Shown: positions 1 to 11,050 of the stretch, piece after piece
Numbering within the stretch: position 1 is the first letter of the stretch
Layout of the letters: each line of letters opens with the position of its first letter
Source of the DNA: Manduca sexta
Taxonomy: Eukaryota; Arthropoda; Insecta; Lepidoptera; Sphingidae
Direction: 5' to 3'
DNA: 64,000 nucleotides
Assembly: GCF_014839805.1 (NCBI RefSeq)
Contig: NC_051120.1
Coordinates: 434,001 to 498,000 of the forward strand
Program-made: the position numbers and the translations under genes
The notes under the pieces: model-generated
What the model saw: only the letters and a program-made list of their open reading frames with translations
Told to the model about the DNA's origin: nothing
Databases searched by the model: none

Positions 1-520
1 TAATAAGAATAGTTTAGTGTTATTTAGTGAGAGAAATAAACAAGCAATGGCAAGTATATAAACTTTCTTTTCTTCATTATCTTCTAGATATTTGTTCTTA
101 TGCATTGTAATAAAATAAATAAGTTCCTAAATAAAGTAATCATCGTAATCAACATCCCCATAAACTCCATTGTTGAACTTGCCTTCTCTAAAGAAATAAA
201 CTAAGACAGGTTATTTTCTTCAACCACGAAAACATTTAATGTTTGATTTTTATATCCTATTTACTTAGAAACGAGTCGCGCACTGCGTCTTAAATTGTAG
301 TGGCCAGCTTGAATAATGTAACACTTGGATTCTTAGCGATGTTAGGAAAGACACCAGCTATACATTTATATAGATTGATGTAGTTTAAAATACTTACATT
401 CAAATATTTTGTTATATTATATAAGTTCAAAAATATATTATGAATAGGTTTGGATGTTTGTAAGAACTAAATGCAGAAACCACTGAATGTATTTGGATGA
501 ATTTTGTCATATAAATTTCA
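1..520. other. Unannotated AT-rich sequence
   Basis: No gene seen. Around 420-510 there is a weak Helitron-like stretch (gtttggatgtttg...ttggatgaattttg). The rest is unrecognised apart from being duplicated at 23370. Confidence 0.5.
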
Positions 521-524
521 TTCC

Positions 525-775
525 TCCTAACCGACTTTCGGCCACGGCGTCCAATTTCAACGGAGATCAGCTAGTAACGCAAGATATATTATAGTTCACA
601 AGTGTGTGCGTAATACACAGGTGCACTCTTTGTGCCTTCACTCTCATAGTTCGGTGAGACGGCAAGCCGACATTAAACCATCATGTAAACCATGTCATGC
701 TTTAATCATCATCATCATCACCAGCTCGTTGCAGTCCACTGCTGGACATACGCCTCTTCCAAGGTACGAACACTG
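525..775. repeat. LINE-related fragments
   Basis: Positions 525-705 match by eye a repeat I know as common in Lepidoptera (cggccacggcg...caatttcaacggagatcag...gtgcactctttgtgcc). Positions 704-775 are the LINE tail in minus orientation (catcatcatcatcac, then cactgctggacatacgcctc). Duplicated at 23893-24140. No open reading frame of interest. The 776-1163 stretch that follows holds nothing recognisable. Confidence 0.6.
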
Positions 776-1163
776 AGCCCCGTCTGCTTTAATATGTAAG
801 CTTTTTTTACCCCGACAAAGTCCTCAAGAGGACCTTATTCGGGGCAGAATATTCTCGCGAACAAATCCTAGGATAGCAATATTATTAATGGTATTAAAAA
901 TAATCACTATATTGCAATAATTTTATGTAGAAGGACGGCTTAAATTATCTGATTTTCTGCATGAAATATTTACCTCTATGATTGTGCAATTTAAATATAA
1001 ATTGCAGTCTAGCTTCCAAATATACCTGATCCATCAAATGATAAGTCGTGACCTATGGACATTATGTAAGTATGTTATAATGTAATATATCTTCAATAAA
1101 TCCGGTCGAAAATTTGTTTTTTGAAAGTCAATATTTAAAATAGTAAACATTAATGTAATTTTC

Positions 1164-1461
1164 ATACTACTGGTGGTAGGTCTCTCATATGTGAGAGTCC
1201 GCCTGGGTAGGTAACACCACAGTGTCTATTTGTGCCGCCAAGCAGCAGTGTGTAGTCACTGTTGTGTTCCGGTTTGAAAGACATTGTAGCCAGTGTCACT
1301 ACTGGATAAAATAAGACTTAACATCTCATGGCGCAGTGGAATACCAAACAATATTTTATAATTCAAGGTGTTGGATGGTGTTTCTACTGTTTATGGGCGG
1401 TCGTATCGCTTACTATCAGGTGATCTGCAAGCTCGTCTCGTCATTCAAAGCAATAAAAAAA
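1164..1461 (+). repeat. Repeat family D (LINE-like 3' end)
   Basis: Begins near 'ggtggtaggtctctcatatg', runs through 'gaataccaaacaatatttt' and 'atggtgtttctactg', and ends in an A-run (caataaaaaaaa), like a non-LTR element 3' end. Other copies lie at 24511-24811 (duplication), 36258-36565 (minus) and 42024-42215 (minus). The 104-residue frame starting at 1336 is a by-product of this repeat, not a gene. Confidence 0.7.
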
Positions 1462-1650
1462 AGCGATATTGATAATAATAAACTTTGTATAACTGTAAAG
1501 GAGCAACTAAGTGACAACCAAAAACACTTACAAGGTAGCAGAATCTACTTAATTAATTCGATAGTTTATTTTTCTCCAAAATCATTCAAAAGTTCTTATT
1601 ATAAAATCATGGCCATCGTTTCAGTGCAGCTATCTTGTCCTCTATATTAA

Positions 1651-1839
1651 GGCGATACCTCAAGGTCCATTTTCATACATTTTGTTTCACCTTTAATCTG
1701 GGTAACTAAACAAGTATTGGCAATTAAAGAATTTAAATTCACGTCTAGTTAGTGATTAGTTCTCGCAGTTGAAAGAAAAACGTAAAAATAATTAATAATC
1801 ATGGATATTTCGGCCTTTAAAATTTAATATGACGAAATT
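1651..1839 (+). mobile_element. TTAA-flanked MITE, 3' end lost
   Basis: Nearly identical to the intact element at 14596-14829 from the left terminal repeat (GGCGATACCTCAAGG) up to 'atatgacgaaatt', after which sequence diverges, so the right terminal repeat is missing. It starts directly after TTAA (1647-1650). The duplicate locus at about 25000 has an unoccupied TTAA at the matching place (tctatattaaacag), so insertion came after, or segregates between, the two copies. Confidence 0.85.
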
Positions 1840-2484
1840 AAATTAATTAAACTATTAATTAAATAATTACATTTTTAACGAATATTTAAAATCTATGATT
1901 TTATTATATTGTTACAGAAAAGGTAACTTTTTATTTAAATTAGTCTATATAATAAATTATTTATCTTAGGTTTATTGCGAACCTTTAAAAAGAGAATAGA
2001 ATGGAGAATAGTAATTTGTCTATTTTTGAATAACCGTTAATTTTATAAATACGAATCAAAAAAGCTCAGACCTTACGTAGTATTTGTATTCTCTTTGGCT
2101 CAGACAAAAAAGTTATTTTCTGAAAGATGGTTGTTCTTTATACATTGATGACGTCTGTCATCCATTGCACAAAAATAATACGGTAATTCAAACGCTATTG
2201 AGCAAAACTATCAAAAGAAAGTAAAAACATTAAACTAATAACAATTTATAACCAAAAGATACTTTCTAAGTAATTGTTTGCGAAATTAAACTTACACTTC
2301 AAAATATAGAAGTGAAATCGTTTCTAAGTGCATTCGAAGCCCATTGACACTGATGGAATGAGGCCGACGATAGCCGGGTTTTTACCGTCCGGGAAAACGA
2401 AAGCAATTATATATAGATTCAAACGTATGAATATGTTGATGCATCTTACACGGATGCTTTTTTACACGTGTGCGGCAAACACTC
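1840..2484. other. No gene seen
   Basis: AT-rich sequence shared with copy 2 (about 25020-25590). The short open frames here have no recognisable features. Confidence 0.5.
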
Positions 2485-2690
2485 CACTGCACCTGATAGT
2501 AAATATAATGTCGACTGATGATAGATGATTACCTTTTGGTAGTCGACACAATAATGCCGGCCTGTTGGAACTGGTATACACAGGCTGATCCCGGAACGCG
2601 ATACTTACGTGGGCAATTATCGCGGGTTTCAACACATTGTGTACAGTGGTCGCTATACGAGCGGATTTATTACGCCCGCAAAGGATTAAA
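2485..2690 (-). repeat. Repeat family C fragment
   Basis: Minus-strand copy of a family with the core 'caggccggcattattgtgtcgac' and 'gtggcccacgtaagt' (read on its own strand). Related copies: 4520-4590, 6278-6390, 10790-11050, 20372-20600, 27350-27495, 33895-34150 and 59592-59700. Class unknown; no coding capacity. Confidence 0.65.
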
Positions 2691-2718
2691 AAAAAATGGA
2701 TACCCTCGTCTTTAACTT

Positions 2719-2925
2719 ACGTAAGAGTAGGCAGAGGCATAACTGGTGCACCCACTTTCTGCCATGCATTTTCCGTCTTATGACCTGCTGTGGGCAAGCC
2801 TATCGCCATATCTCAACACCTGGACTCCGGGCTAATATTGAGTAGAAAACCCAATATTACTTTGCCCGACTCGTGGTTCAAGCATTGCAGTTGTAATACA
2901 ACTACACTACCAAAGCAGCCTCACG
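2719..2925 (-). repeat. SINE family A copy
   Basis: Carries the family body read on the minus strand (gggcaaagtaatattgggtt, gatatggcgataggcttgcc), with a decayed tRNA-like head. Duplicated at 25821-26045. 2930-3240 beyond it holds nothing recognisable. Confidence 0.75.
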
Positions 2926-3239
2926 GATTCACACATCCCAAACCAAAATTTACTAAATACATTGATACACAGTTGTCGTGCAAGTTGATAATGAATATGT
3001 GGAGCAAGCAACGGCTACAATAAAACAAATGAATCAGTTACGTTCTGTACAAGGTTACGTTCGCCAGCTATTGCTTCACATGCGATGATTACGTTTACCC
3101 CGAATGGGTTCGCTAGTAGTCGGGAAAAATGGTTATAAAGTTAAACAATGTCTTGTGATCAACTATTAACTTATGGAGGACAAATACTTAGTCATGTATT
3201 GGTTTGGCCTTACTCGGGAAAATGTCTATAGTATCTATA

Positions 3240-3400
3240 AATTAATACTAATATATAAAGCTGAAGGTTTGTTTGTTTGAATGTGCTAATGCCAGGAACT
3301 ACTAAACCGATTTTTCACTTATAGGAATCTATGTTAGTCTTGAGTGCTATAGGATACTGTACCTCGAAAAAAAATACGTAGGCGTAGGCTGCAGGCTATT
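3240..3400 (+). repeat. Helitron-like fragment
   Basis: Contains 'aatatataaagctgaagg', then 'gtttgtttgaatgtgc' and 'ggaactactaaaccgattt', typical of short non-autonomous Helitron-like repeats in Lepidoptera. Ends are not clear. Copy 2 equivalent: 26696-26850. The following 3420-3540 stretch in copy 1 contains a partial local duplication of 'ccctagatataacaatctaag' that copy 2 lacks. Confidence 0.55.
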
Positions 3401-4204
3401 TCCTAGATATAATGAGATATAACCATCTAAAACTTTTAAATATGTAGTCATATTACGAACTATTCTAATGGTAATAGCTATTCCCTAGATATAACAATCT
3501 AAGACTTTAAAATATTATGTAATTATATTCTTCTTATAAGCGGAAGCGATTACCTAGAAGGTAGTCTACTACTACTATTGAGAACAAAGATAAATAGTAT
3601 AAGGTAGTCGAGCAAGGCCCTGGCGATTGCAAAACCTTAGTCTTTCGATATAAATATGCACATATTAATCCACGTGAACACCGGTCTTACTTCTTTAATC
3701 ACTCTATAAATTGTATTTATAGAAAAAATTACACACACGTCAATCTCTGCTCCGATAAATAATCACTGATCAAATTAAAACGGTTTAGAGTTGTGTTGAT
3801 CTATAGTAAAGGCATAATCAAAATCACAAACAACTTTAGATCTTCCTTTTGAAGTTGGTTCAAAATCCCGGTTTGATGTAATCACAGAAAACCGACGTAA
3901 AATCCTTGCATTTCACAGGATAAATGAAATTGTCGAAGATACAACAAATCTTCTACTCAAAATGACCCACGTGTGTCGTGTTCGAGAATCAATCTGTGAG
4001 TTTCCGATTCAAAGAGTCTGGCATAATGTGTTGACAGGAAATAATCATCTATTATCAGTCGTCCTGTCAACGTAACAATGAGAACACTGGACCTTGAATA
4101 CAGCTTTTCAGAAACAGACAGAGCGATGCTGCCAACCCATATAAATTTTGCAAAAGAGAGTTCTGTCACTCAGCAGAGTTTGAACGTCACAAATCAAAAG
4201 GTCG

Positions 4205-4392
4205 CACTAATCGATAACCGATGGGTAATCGAGTTCTTGAGTGGAGACCACGACTCGGCAAACGTAGTGTTGGACGCCTTCCAGCTGGCCAAGGCCTGGA
4301 AGAACTGGATGCGACAGGGTGAAGACAGCGTAAAATGGCGCACATTGAAGGAGGCCTATGTCCAGTAGTGGACAAAGATATAGGCTGATAAT
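4205..4392 (+). repeat. Non-LTR retrotransposon 3' tail
   Basis: The frame from 4078 ends in a LINE-type C-terminus (AKAWKNWMRQ...WRTLKEAYVQ, stop at about 4366-4368) followed by 'gaggcctatgtccagtagtg' and a degenerate gatgatgatga tail. This is the 3' end of a truncated non-LTR element, known to me as very common in Lepidoptera. It is absent from the matching part of copy 2 (about 27190-27350). The open frame should not be read as a host gene. Confidence 0.75.
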
Positions 4393-4519
4393 GATGATGA
4401 TTTATCCTAGAGTTAAGTCTGTCGCTTCTGTACGTCATTCCCATACATATATTTGTTATCCATTAGCAAAAACGTTTCTAGAAAGGCGTCTCGGCTCCTA
4501 CCCCAGCTTCCTTTGCGTA

Positions 4520-4590
4520 GTTCTAAGAGTTATGACCCCACTCCACTTACCATCAGGTGCAGACGTGTTACCTTGCCGTGTACACTAGAA
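4520..4590 (+). repeat. Repeat family C fragment
   Basis: Short 3' piece (gaccccactccacttaccat). Copy 2 keeps a longer version at 27350-27495. 4590-4945 beyond it holds no recognisable feature. Confidence 0.6.
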
Positions 4591-4945
4591 ATTGTCGTTG
4601 TCATTTTATTTAGTAATCAGTGTAGATTTTTATGGATATTGGTTACCCGAGATGATAGAACTTTGTCTCAATAAGTTTAAAAATATCATATCACACTGTG
4701 TGTTCGTCGCATTAACATAGTTATGTGAAGTAATAATTTATATCCGACTTTCTTACTTTTCCCGCGGTATCCCAACGTGGTATTTTGACCACTTTCTTTT
4801 ATTAATGGCCGTGTTTAGCAAGTTTGCGTAACTGGCAAGGAAAGTGAGTTATTAATAGGAAGTCAATACAGGTTTCGGAAACCTTGTATTTTAATTTGAA
4901 TGTTATCGCTATAATCTAAGGCAGTAATAGATTATTACAGAGTAG

Positions 4946-5190
4946 GCACACTTACGCTTTATCTTTAAATGGGTAGACAGGAACGCAACTGGTGCAGCCG
5001 CTTTTCTGCCGTGTGTATTCCGTCCCATGATGTGATAGGGGGCGAGCTTATCGCCGTATCGAGCACAAATTCCAGACTCTAGGCTGATTCTGGCTAGAAA
5101 TACCCAATATCACTTTGTCCGATCCGGGGATCGAACCTGCAGCCTCAGCAATGCAGTTATAGGGTAATACAACTACGCCACTGAGGCAGT
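4946..5190 (-). repeat. SINE family A, nearly full length
   Basis: Best-preserved copy for reading the family structure. On the minus strand it has an A box (TGGCGTAGTTG, near 5180), a B box (GGTTCGATCCC, near 5135), then a body with 'gacaaagtgatattgggta', 'cggcgataagctcgcccc' and 'acatcatgggacggaatac', and a 3' end 'ataaagcgtaagtgtg'. It is a tRNA-derived retroposon transcribed by RNA polymerase III, dependent on a partner LINE. Duplicated at 27862-28100. Confidence 0.85.
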
Positions 5191-5349
5191 TACATCGATC
5201 AATTATGCTATTTTATGAAGTTGATGTTCGCTATTATCTACTCTCGGTACTATTACTTATTGATGTCATAATAATTTGAATTTTTAATGTCTTTGTTTAA
5301 AAGATATCAAGCAAATAGAAACCCAACAATAATTATACTTATATTATAT

Positions 5350-5660
5350 AATCATATCGGCCTTATATACTGTCCCTCTGCTGGGCACGGGCCTCCTGTA
5401 CTACTGAGAGGGATTAGTCATTAGTCCACCACGCTGGCCTAGTGCAAATTGGTAGACTTCACACCCTCGAAATTTCTATAGAGAACTTTTTAGGTATGCA
5501 GGTTTCCCCACGATGTCTTTCTTCACCGTTAAAGCAAGCGTTAATTCACAAAGAATACGCACATAATTTTTAGATAAGTCAGAGGTGTGTGCCCTTGGCT
5601 TTTGAACCTGCAGACATTCGACTTTACAGTCCGTTTCATACTCAACTAAGCTATCTCCGC
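5350..5660 (-). repeat. SINE family B copy
   Basis: Minus-strand copy with a decayed head and a body sharing 'gaaagacatcgtgggg', 'ccaatttgcactaggccag' and 'tatataaggccgatatg' with the other family B copies. Duplicated at 28261-28566. 5660-6277 beyond it holds no gene or recognisable repeat. Confidence 0.8.
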
Positions 5661-6277
5661 TTTTATAAATTGCTAACTTAACAACAAAGTGATTCCATAG
5701 TTATTTAAATAGAGACACAATTAATCTAAAACAAAAAAAATATTACGTATTAATTTATACTACACGCTCTACATATAGAGTAACAAAAAAACATACATAA
5801 TATTTATTACATTATCATAGATCTTAAAAGATTATGACGCGTTTCCTAATATTTCACCTCTAGATAATTATCTTTGCTAAACCCATTTCAAACGCATTAG
5901 AATACCGTACCTTCAGTGTTAAATGTTTAACGGCCTGAATATTACCTTCGGTATCAAGCCCTTTAAAGTTACAAATGATTAAATAAAAATTAAGCCCATG
6001 GATTTGAATCTTTTTGCTTTGATAGTATTCTAAAAGAGTGCGCGGTGCGTGATTACAATCTCATTATATCTGCCGGTCACCTTGGAGCGACCGCGTGATG
6101 AGATGTGGCGTAAGAGAAGTGTTACAGCATATTTATTACAATGCAGATTACACCCTATATCATAAAAGTATTTTGTGCAAAGATACATGTAAGTTACTCG
6201 AGATCTGAATTTTTTAGTTTTCTATATACGGACAAAGCAAATTGATTTTACTGCACTTTTTGTAATCATGGTCTCGA

Positions 6278-6390
6278 TCGACTGTCGAGTGATTATCCTT
6301 CGCAAGTCGACACAATTATGCCGGCCTGTTTGGCTTGATACACGCAGGCCGATACCAGAACGCGACATATTTAAGTATAGCCCTCTATAG
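6278..6390 (-). repeat. Repeat family C fragment
   Basis: Contains 'gtcgacacaattatgccggc' and the decayed 'caggccgataccagaacgcg'. Duplicated at about 29190-29300. 6390-6700 holds nothing further recognised. Confidence 0.55.
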
Positions 6391-6700
6391 GGTAGTCTAG
6401 ACGTAATTTCATTGTAAAGCTCTACCCGTTATACCAAAATTAAACGTCATTATTTAGGTCATTCAAGTACTACTTTACGATATTTAACTCATGTCTTCAG
6501 TTTGGCCCCAGGGTCACTCATACCACGCTTGTAAGACCAAGTAAACTCTCAGGGCTAACCGTCAGCTAATTTTATGATCAATGCCAATTTTACATTCACA
6601 TTTGTTTTTAGCAATCATTGAGAAAAACTCGCGCGGATGGCACACAGTTTTTTATAACGTGAAGAGGCTACCTATATATCATTGGTTCGTTTTATAATAT

Positions 6701-6930
6701 TGCAGTGTCTTAGTTTTTACGACTTCTTTAATAACAGCATGCAACTAATCCTTGAGAATCATTTTTAGAGAAGCTAACACAAAGTTTGTTGAACCTAGGA
6801 TAATATAATATATTCTGAGGATATCTTGATTCATTCCTAGGTCCATACTTTGTGTTAGCTTCTCTAAAATTATTTCTCAAGGATTAGCTGCATGATGTTA
6901 TTAAAGAAGTCGTAAAAACTAAGACACTGA
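6701..6930. mobile_element. Long terminal-inverted-repeat element (MITE-like)
   Basis: Left arm 6701-6785 (tgcagtgtcttagtttttac ... gctaacacaaagt) is mirrored by right arm 6847-6929 (actttgtgttagcttc ... gtaaaaactaagacactg), around a loop of about 60 bp. A diverged third version of the right arm with its flank follows at 6985-7100, giving a tandem unit of about 128 bp. Present in both segment copies (29611-29840). No coding capacity and no clear target duplication. Confidence 0.75.
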
Positions 6931-7109
6931 AAAAAACTTGTGTTGTGTTATAGGATGATAATAATAAATGTCGATTTACTAGTTTCTCTAACATGGCTTC
7001 ACAAGGATCAGCTGCAAAATATTGTTGCAGAGGAGATAAAACTAAGACACTGCAAAAAACATGTGTAGTATTATAGGATGATAATAATAAATGTCAATAC
7101 ATAAAAAAT

Positions 7110-7401
7110 AATAATATTAGCCCTGTATTATATACTGTCCCACTGTTGGGCAAGTTGGCCTTAGTCCACCACGCTGGCTTAGTGCTGGTTGGTAGACTTC
7201 ACACATCCTCGAAAATTCCTAATAGAGAATTTCTCAGGTATGCAGGTTTCCTCAAGATGTTTTCCTTCACCGTTAAAGCAAGCGATCAAAAAGAATACAC
7301 ACATAATTTTTTAGAAAAGTCTGAAGTCTGTGCCCTTGGGTTTTGAACCTGTGGACATTCGTCTCGGCAGTCTGTTCCACAACCAACTAGGCTATCGCCG
7401 C
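7110..7401 (-). repeat. SINE family B copy with target duplication
   Basis: Full-length minus-strand copy, head at 7401 (gcggcgatagcctagttgg) and tail (ATT)n at 7110. It is flanked by a 12 bp direct repeat TACATAAAAAAT at 7098-7109 and 7402-7413, as expected for target-primed reverse transcription. The second copy (30011-30342) has an expanded tail and a mutated right-hand repeat. Confidence 0.88.
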
Positions 7402-7491
7402 TACATAAAAAATTGCATGTTACAAAAATCCGAGTGGTATCTGTTTTACTACAAGGCCAATTATTAACTCCCGTTTGCGACTTCATATAAC

Positions 7492-7991
7492 NNNNNNNNN
7501 NNNNNNNNNNNNNNNNNNNNNNNNNNNNNNNNNNNNNNNNNNNNNNNNNNNNNNNNNNNNNNNNNNNNNNNNNNNNNNNNNNNNNNNNNNNNNNNNNNNN
7601 NNNNNNNNNNNNNNNNNNNNNNNNNNNNNNNNNNNNNNNNNNNNNNNNNNNNNNNNNNNNNNNNNNNNNNNNNNNNNNNNNNNNNNNNNNNNNNNNNNNN
7701 NNNNNNNNNNNNNNNNNNNNNNNNNNNNNNNNNNNNNNNNNNNNNNNNNNNNNNNNNNNNNNNNNNNNNNNNNNNNNNNNNNNNNNNNNNNNNNNNNNNN
7801 NNNNNNNNNNNNNNNNNNNNNNNNNNNNNNNNNNNNNNNNNNNNNNNNNNNNNNNNNNNNNNNNNNNNNNNNNNNNNNNNNNNNNNNNNNNNNNNNNNNN
7901 NNNNNNNNNNNNNNNNNNNNNNNNNNNNNNNNNNNNNNNNNNNNNNNNNNNNNNNNNNNNNNNNNNNNNNNNNNNNNNNNNNNNNNNNNNN
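7492..7991. other. Assembly gap, 500 N
   Basis: Exactly 500 unknown bases, a conventional placeholder length, so true size and continuity are unknown. It lies where copy 1 of the segmental duplication stops; sequence right of the gap (7992 on) does not match the continuation of copy 2 after 30433. Confidence 0.98.
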
Positions 7992-9690
7992 GCATTTCGA
8001 GATTAACATTTTATTATAATTTTTTATATGAAAACTCATAACAATATTTTTGAATAGTCATTTTATATAATATTGCTTTTATTATGTAATTTATGGATAT
8101 TTTGTGTGGTCGAAAAATGTATTCCTAAGGGATATTCAGAGGATTCTTCTGTGTTATTATTTTAATTTCAAATAGCCAAAATAACACAGCATTAATATGT
8201 TTTTTAAAATACATATTACTGTACATTAAAACAGCTTGCACGGATTAAATAAGCTCTTTAAGCCTGATTCACACTAAAAAAATCTCGTTTACTATAGAAA
8301 ATAGATAATTTGCTTGCACATAGATACAAGCAGATTCACGCGATTGTCGCCTTATGAAATATAAGGAAAACAACATTTAATTAAATAATATTTTGTAAAA
8401 TTACAATTTGACTTTATGTAATCATTCCTGCTCCAATAATAATGCGAAAAATTGTGAAGATTTTTGGGATATAGATATATTAGAAGTAAACGAATAACAG
8501 CTAAATGGTTTGATAAAATTTAGCTCACAAAGTCCAGGATTAACATATGTGGTATATTATATTATACTTATAATCCCGGGAAAGCACTTTAGCTCAAGGA
8601 AAGCTGCGACAAAATCTAGCACATTAATAAAATATACAACACTGAACAATACATATCTCAATACAAACAACATCTCAATGGTTATTTGCATTCCAGCATT
8701 CCGCAGACAAGCGTGAGCATTAACATATAAAATAATTAGTCAGACACCAACCGATTTGGTTGGCATTTTGCGCCTACGCAGCTTCTCGGAAGCCTTCGCT
8801 TTTCGAATTTGATACGTCGTTTTGTAACGTATTGATGTTAAATATATTATAACTTGCTAGTCCTTCTTGTTATCAAGTAGATAATTCCTATCTTTATTTA
8901 CAGGATTAATAACAAGACAACGGAAACTTAATTGACAATTTCAGACATACTTTTATCGGTTATATTAGTAAATTAAAAATAATATAAGAAAAACCGAATT
9001 CAAAAAACACCACAACCTAAAAATTCTTGACCCAATGTATCTAATTGAACTCAATACAATAAAAAAAAAAATGATCCTATTTTATTTACAGAGTTCCTTT
9101 CTTTATCCTGGGCGTAAAATGTCAAATAAAAATAGGTTGAATGTTGTGGTATCTTAAAGCTATATTAAACCAAAAAGATTCAACAAAATCTTATTTGTTT
9201 TTGAGGAGTTCATCCCTGCAACTTCAAACTTTGAAGTCTTATAGCAACAAAATTAGAACGGGATCATCCCGAAGCTATACAAAATCCAACTCAAAAAGAA
9301 TAATTTAAACAAGACCACTGGGTAAAAAAATATCCCTAAACAAATAAAAAAAGAATTACGGCGAATAGATAACCTCTCCGTTTCATGTTGGTTTAAAAAC
9401 AATAAAAACAAGCCATAGACCATCAAGATCACAAAAAACATGCTTTGAATTAAGATACAAGATAAAAAAAATCATGAATCAAAAATCATTAGAAAAGAGA
9501 CTAAAAAAGAAAATATCTCGTTCTACAGAGCAGTTGTAAAAACTGTTACAAAATGGAAACTATAGCAACTAAACAGAAAGTGTAAATTAAACATTAACTA
9601 AGTCATCTGTACCAAGTTAAAAACCTTCTTAATAAACTTATGCAAGTCGACAAGGGACCCTGACCTACAATGAAGATCAATGCAGATTTC
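7992..9690. other. AT-rich stretch, no gene seen
   Basis: Low in recognisable repeats. Frames at 8510-8716 and 9253-9441 look like chance frames in AT-rich DNA; the latter is rich in F and L because it reads A-runs backwards. This may be intron of the minus-strand gene whose first exon is proposed at 13478. Confidence 0.4.
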
Positions 9691-9722
9691 CTACACACAC
9701 ACACACACACACCCACACACAT
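9691..9722. repeat. CA microsatellite
   Basis: About fourteen CA units with one C interruption, at the 3' end of the adjoining SINE-A copy, where such tails often expand. Confidence 0.9.
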
Positions 9723-9945
9723 AACGCCCTTATCTCTGAAAGGAATCGGCAAAGGTACAATCAGGGATTCCACTTTTTGCCAAGTGTGTTCTGGCCAGTA
9801 ATGTCATAAGGGTTGAGCCTATCCTCATATTGCTCACTTCAGACTCCGGGCTAATAACAGAACATGATAGTTGGGATTACCAAGTATCATGTTTCCCATC
9901 CCAGGATTCGAACTTGAACTTCTTACTAGTTGTTGTAACTCTCAT
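9723..9945 (-). repeat. SINE family A, old copy
   Basis: Diverged minus-strand copy: 'cgaatcctgggatgggaaac' marks the B box region and 'cactggccagaacacactt' the 3' body. 9946-10789 beyond it is unrecognised. Confidence 0.65.
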
Positions 9946-10789
9946 TTGCCAAATTTTTTGAGGTCTTTTGAAATATTGGTATCTTAGAATTTAGTATTTA
10001 AAGAATTGAAAAATTAAAACATCAGATCATTTGGTGGTCTTTGTGTTTACTATTTTTTAAGCCAGAAAATATTTTTTGAAAAATCTTTTTTATGCAGGAG
10101 GAGCCTCAGGCAAAAGGTAGTAATACAAAAATTGGAGTATCTAATGGAATTTTCTTATTATTTTACCACCTAAGTAGGCCTATTTGGCAAAATATTTGGT
10201 TATGAAAATATCCTTTTAATCATATAATGCACAATAAATATTAGACATGTTAAAATACTAAGCTAAACAACTTCTACTATTGCCACTTTCCTGACAAGAT
10301 GTATACTACATAACAATTTTGTGAAATCCTGTCACATCTTAGAAGCAACATTTGAATGAAGTATGGTCAAAGAACTTTTATTAACAGTTCTTAGGTTTAA
10401 AATAGCATGTATATTCTAGATTTGTGAACCAACTTTTGGGAATACTTCCATAACTTTGGAAAATTGACGAAACATAGGTTTAATAGGACAAAGTGTGTAT
10501 TGTTAATGAAAAAATATGATCAAGAAATCAATGTCACAAAACATATGCACTAAAGTTATATGAAACAGACATAACAATCCAATACTATCTGACATGTTAT
10601 CAAATTGATGATGTGGATGAAAAATCAGCTGATAACTGTGGTCATAATATGTGGCAATTTTATATTTGTATATAAGGATATACATAAGGATTTAGATAAT
10701 ACAAAATGTTCAATTCTCACTTATAGCTTAACATATGTATTCTGGTGTTTAGTAATGAGGTACAATGAAGTTATGTGAAGCTATACAAG

Positions 10790-11050
10790 CAGCAATTAGT
10801 GTATTTTGCTGGTGGTAGGGTATATTTTATATCTGTCTGGATATTGATCACCACATTGTTTAACCTGCTATAGGCCCATGTAAGTGTGTCGCGTTTCAGG
10901 ATCAGCCAGTGTATATCCAGTTCCAACAGGCCGGTATAATCAACTGTCATGGAGTAATCATCTCTCGTCAGTCGATATTCTATTGGACCCCACACCACTT
11001 ACCATCAGGTACAGTGGGGTCACTTTACCATGAGCATTTAAAAAAAAACA
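10790..11050 (+). repeat. Repeat family C, long copy
   Basis: Plus-strand copy running from 'ggtagggtatattttatatc' through 'caacaggccggtataatcaa' to 'cacttaccatcaggtacagt', ending in an A-run. Short frames overlapping it on both strands are by-products. Confidence 0.7.

Larger units (their letters stand above)
1..7491. repeat. Segmental duplication, copy 1
   Basis: Direct near-identical copy of 23370-30433, colinear from the first base of the window to the edge of the N gap, so its true ends are not visible on either side. Copy 1 is longer mainly because it carries a TTAA-flanked MITE (1651-1839) and extra sequence near 3420-3540 and 3797-4520, while copy 2 carries a SINE (26373-26681) missing here. 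Differences elsewhere are scattered single bases and short indels. It may be a real duplication or two haplotypes placed in tandem by the assembler. Confidence 0.95.

Noticed and set aside
4078..4368. 96-residue plus-strand gene
   Set aside because: The C-terminal half is the end of a LINE protein followed by the LINE tail; it is missing from copy 2.
7464..8041. Long open frames across 7464-8041
   Set aside because: They consist almost wholly of unknown bases in the assembly gap.
9253..9441. Small hydrophobic membrane protein
   Set aside because: It reads A-rich DNA on the reverse strand, giving F and L by composition; no start or splice context.
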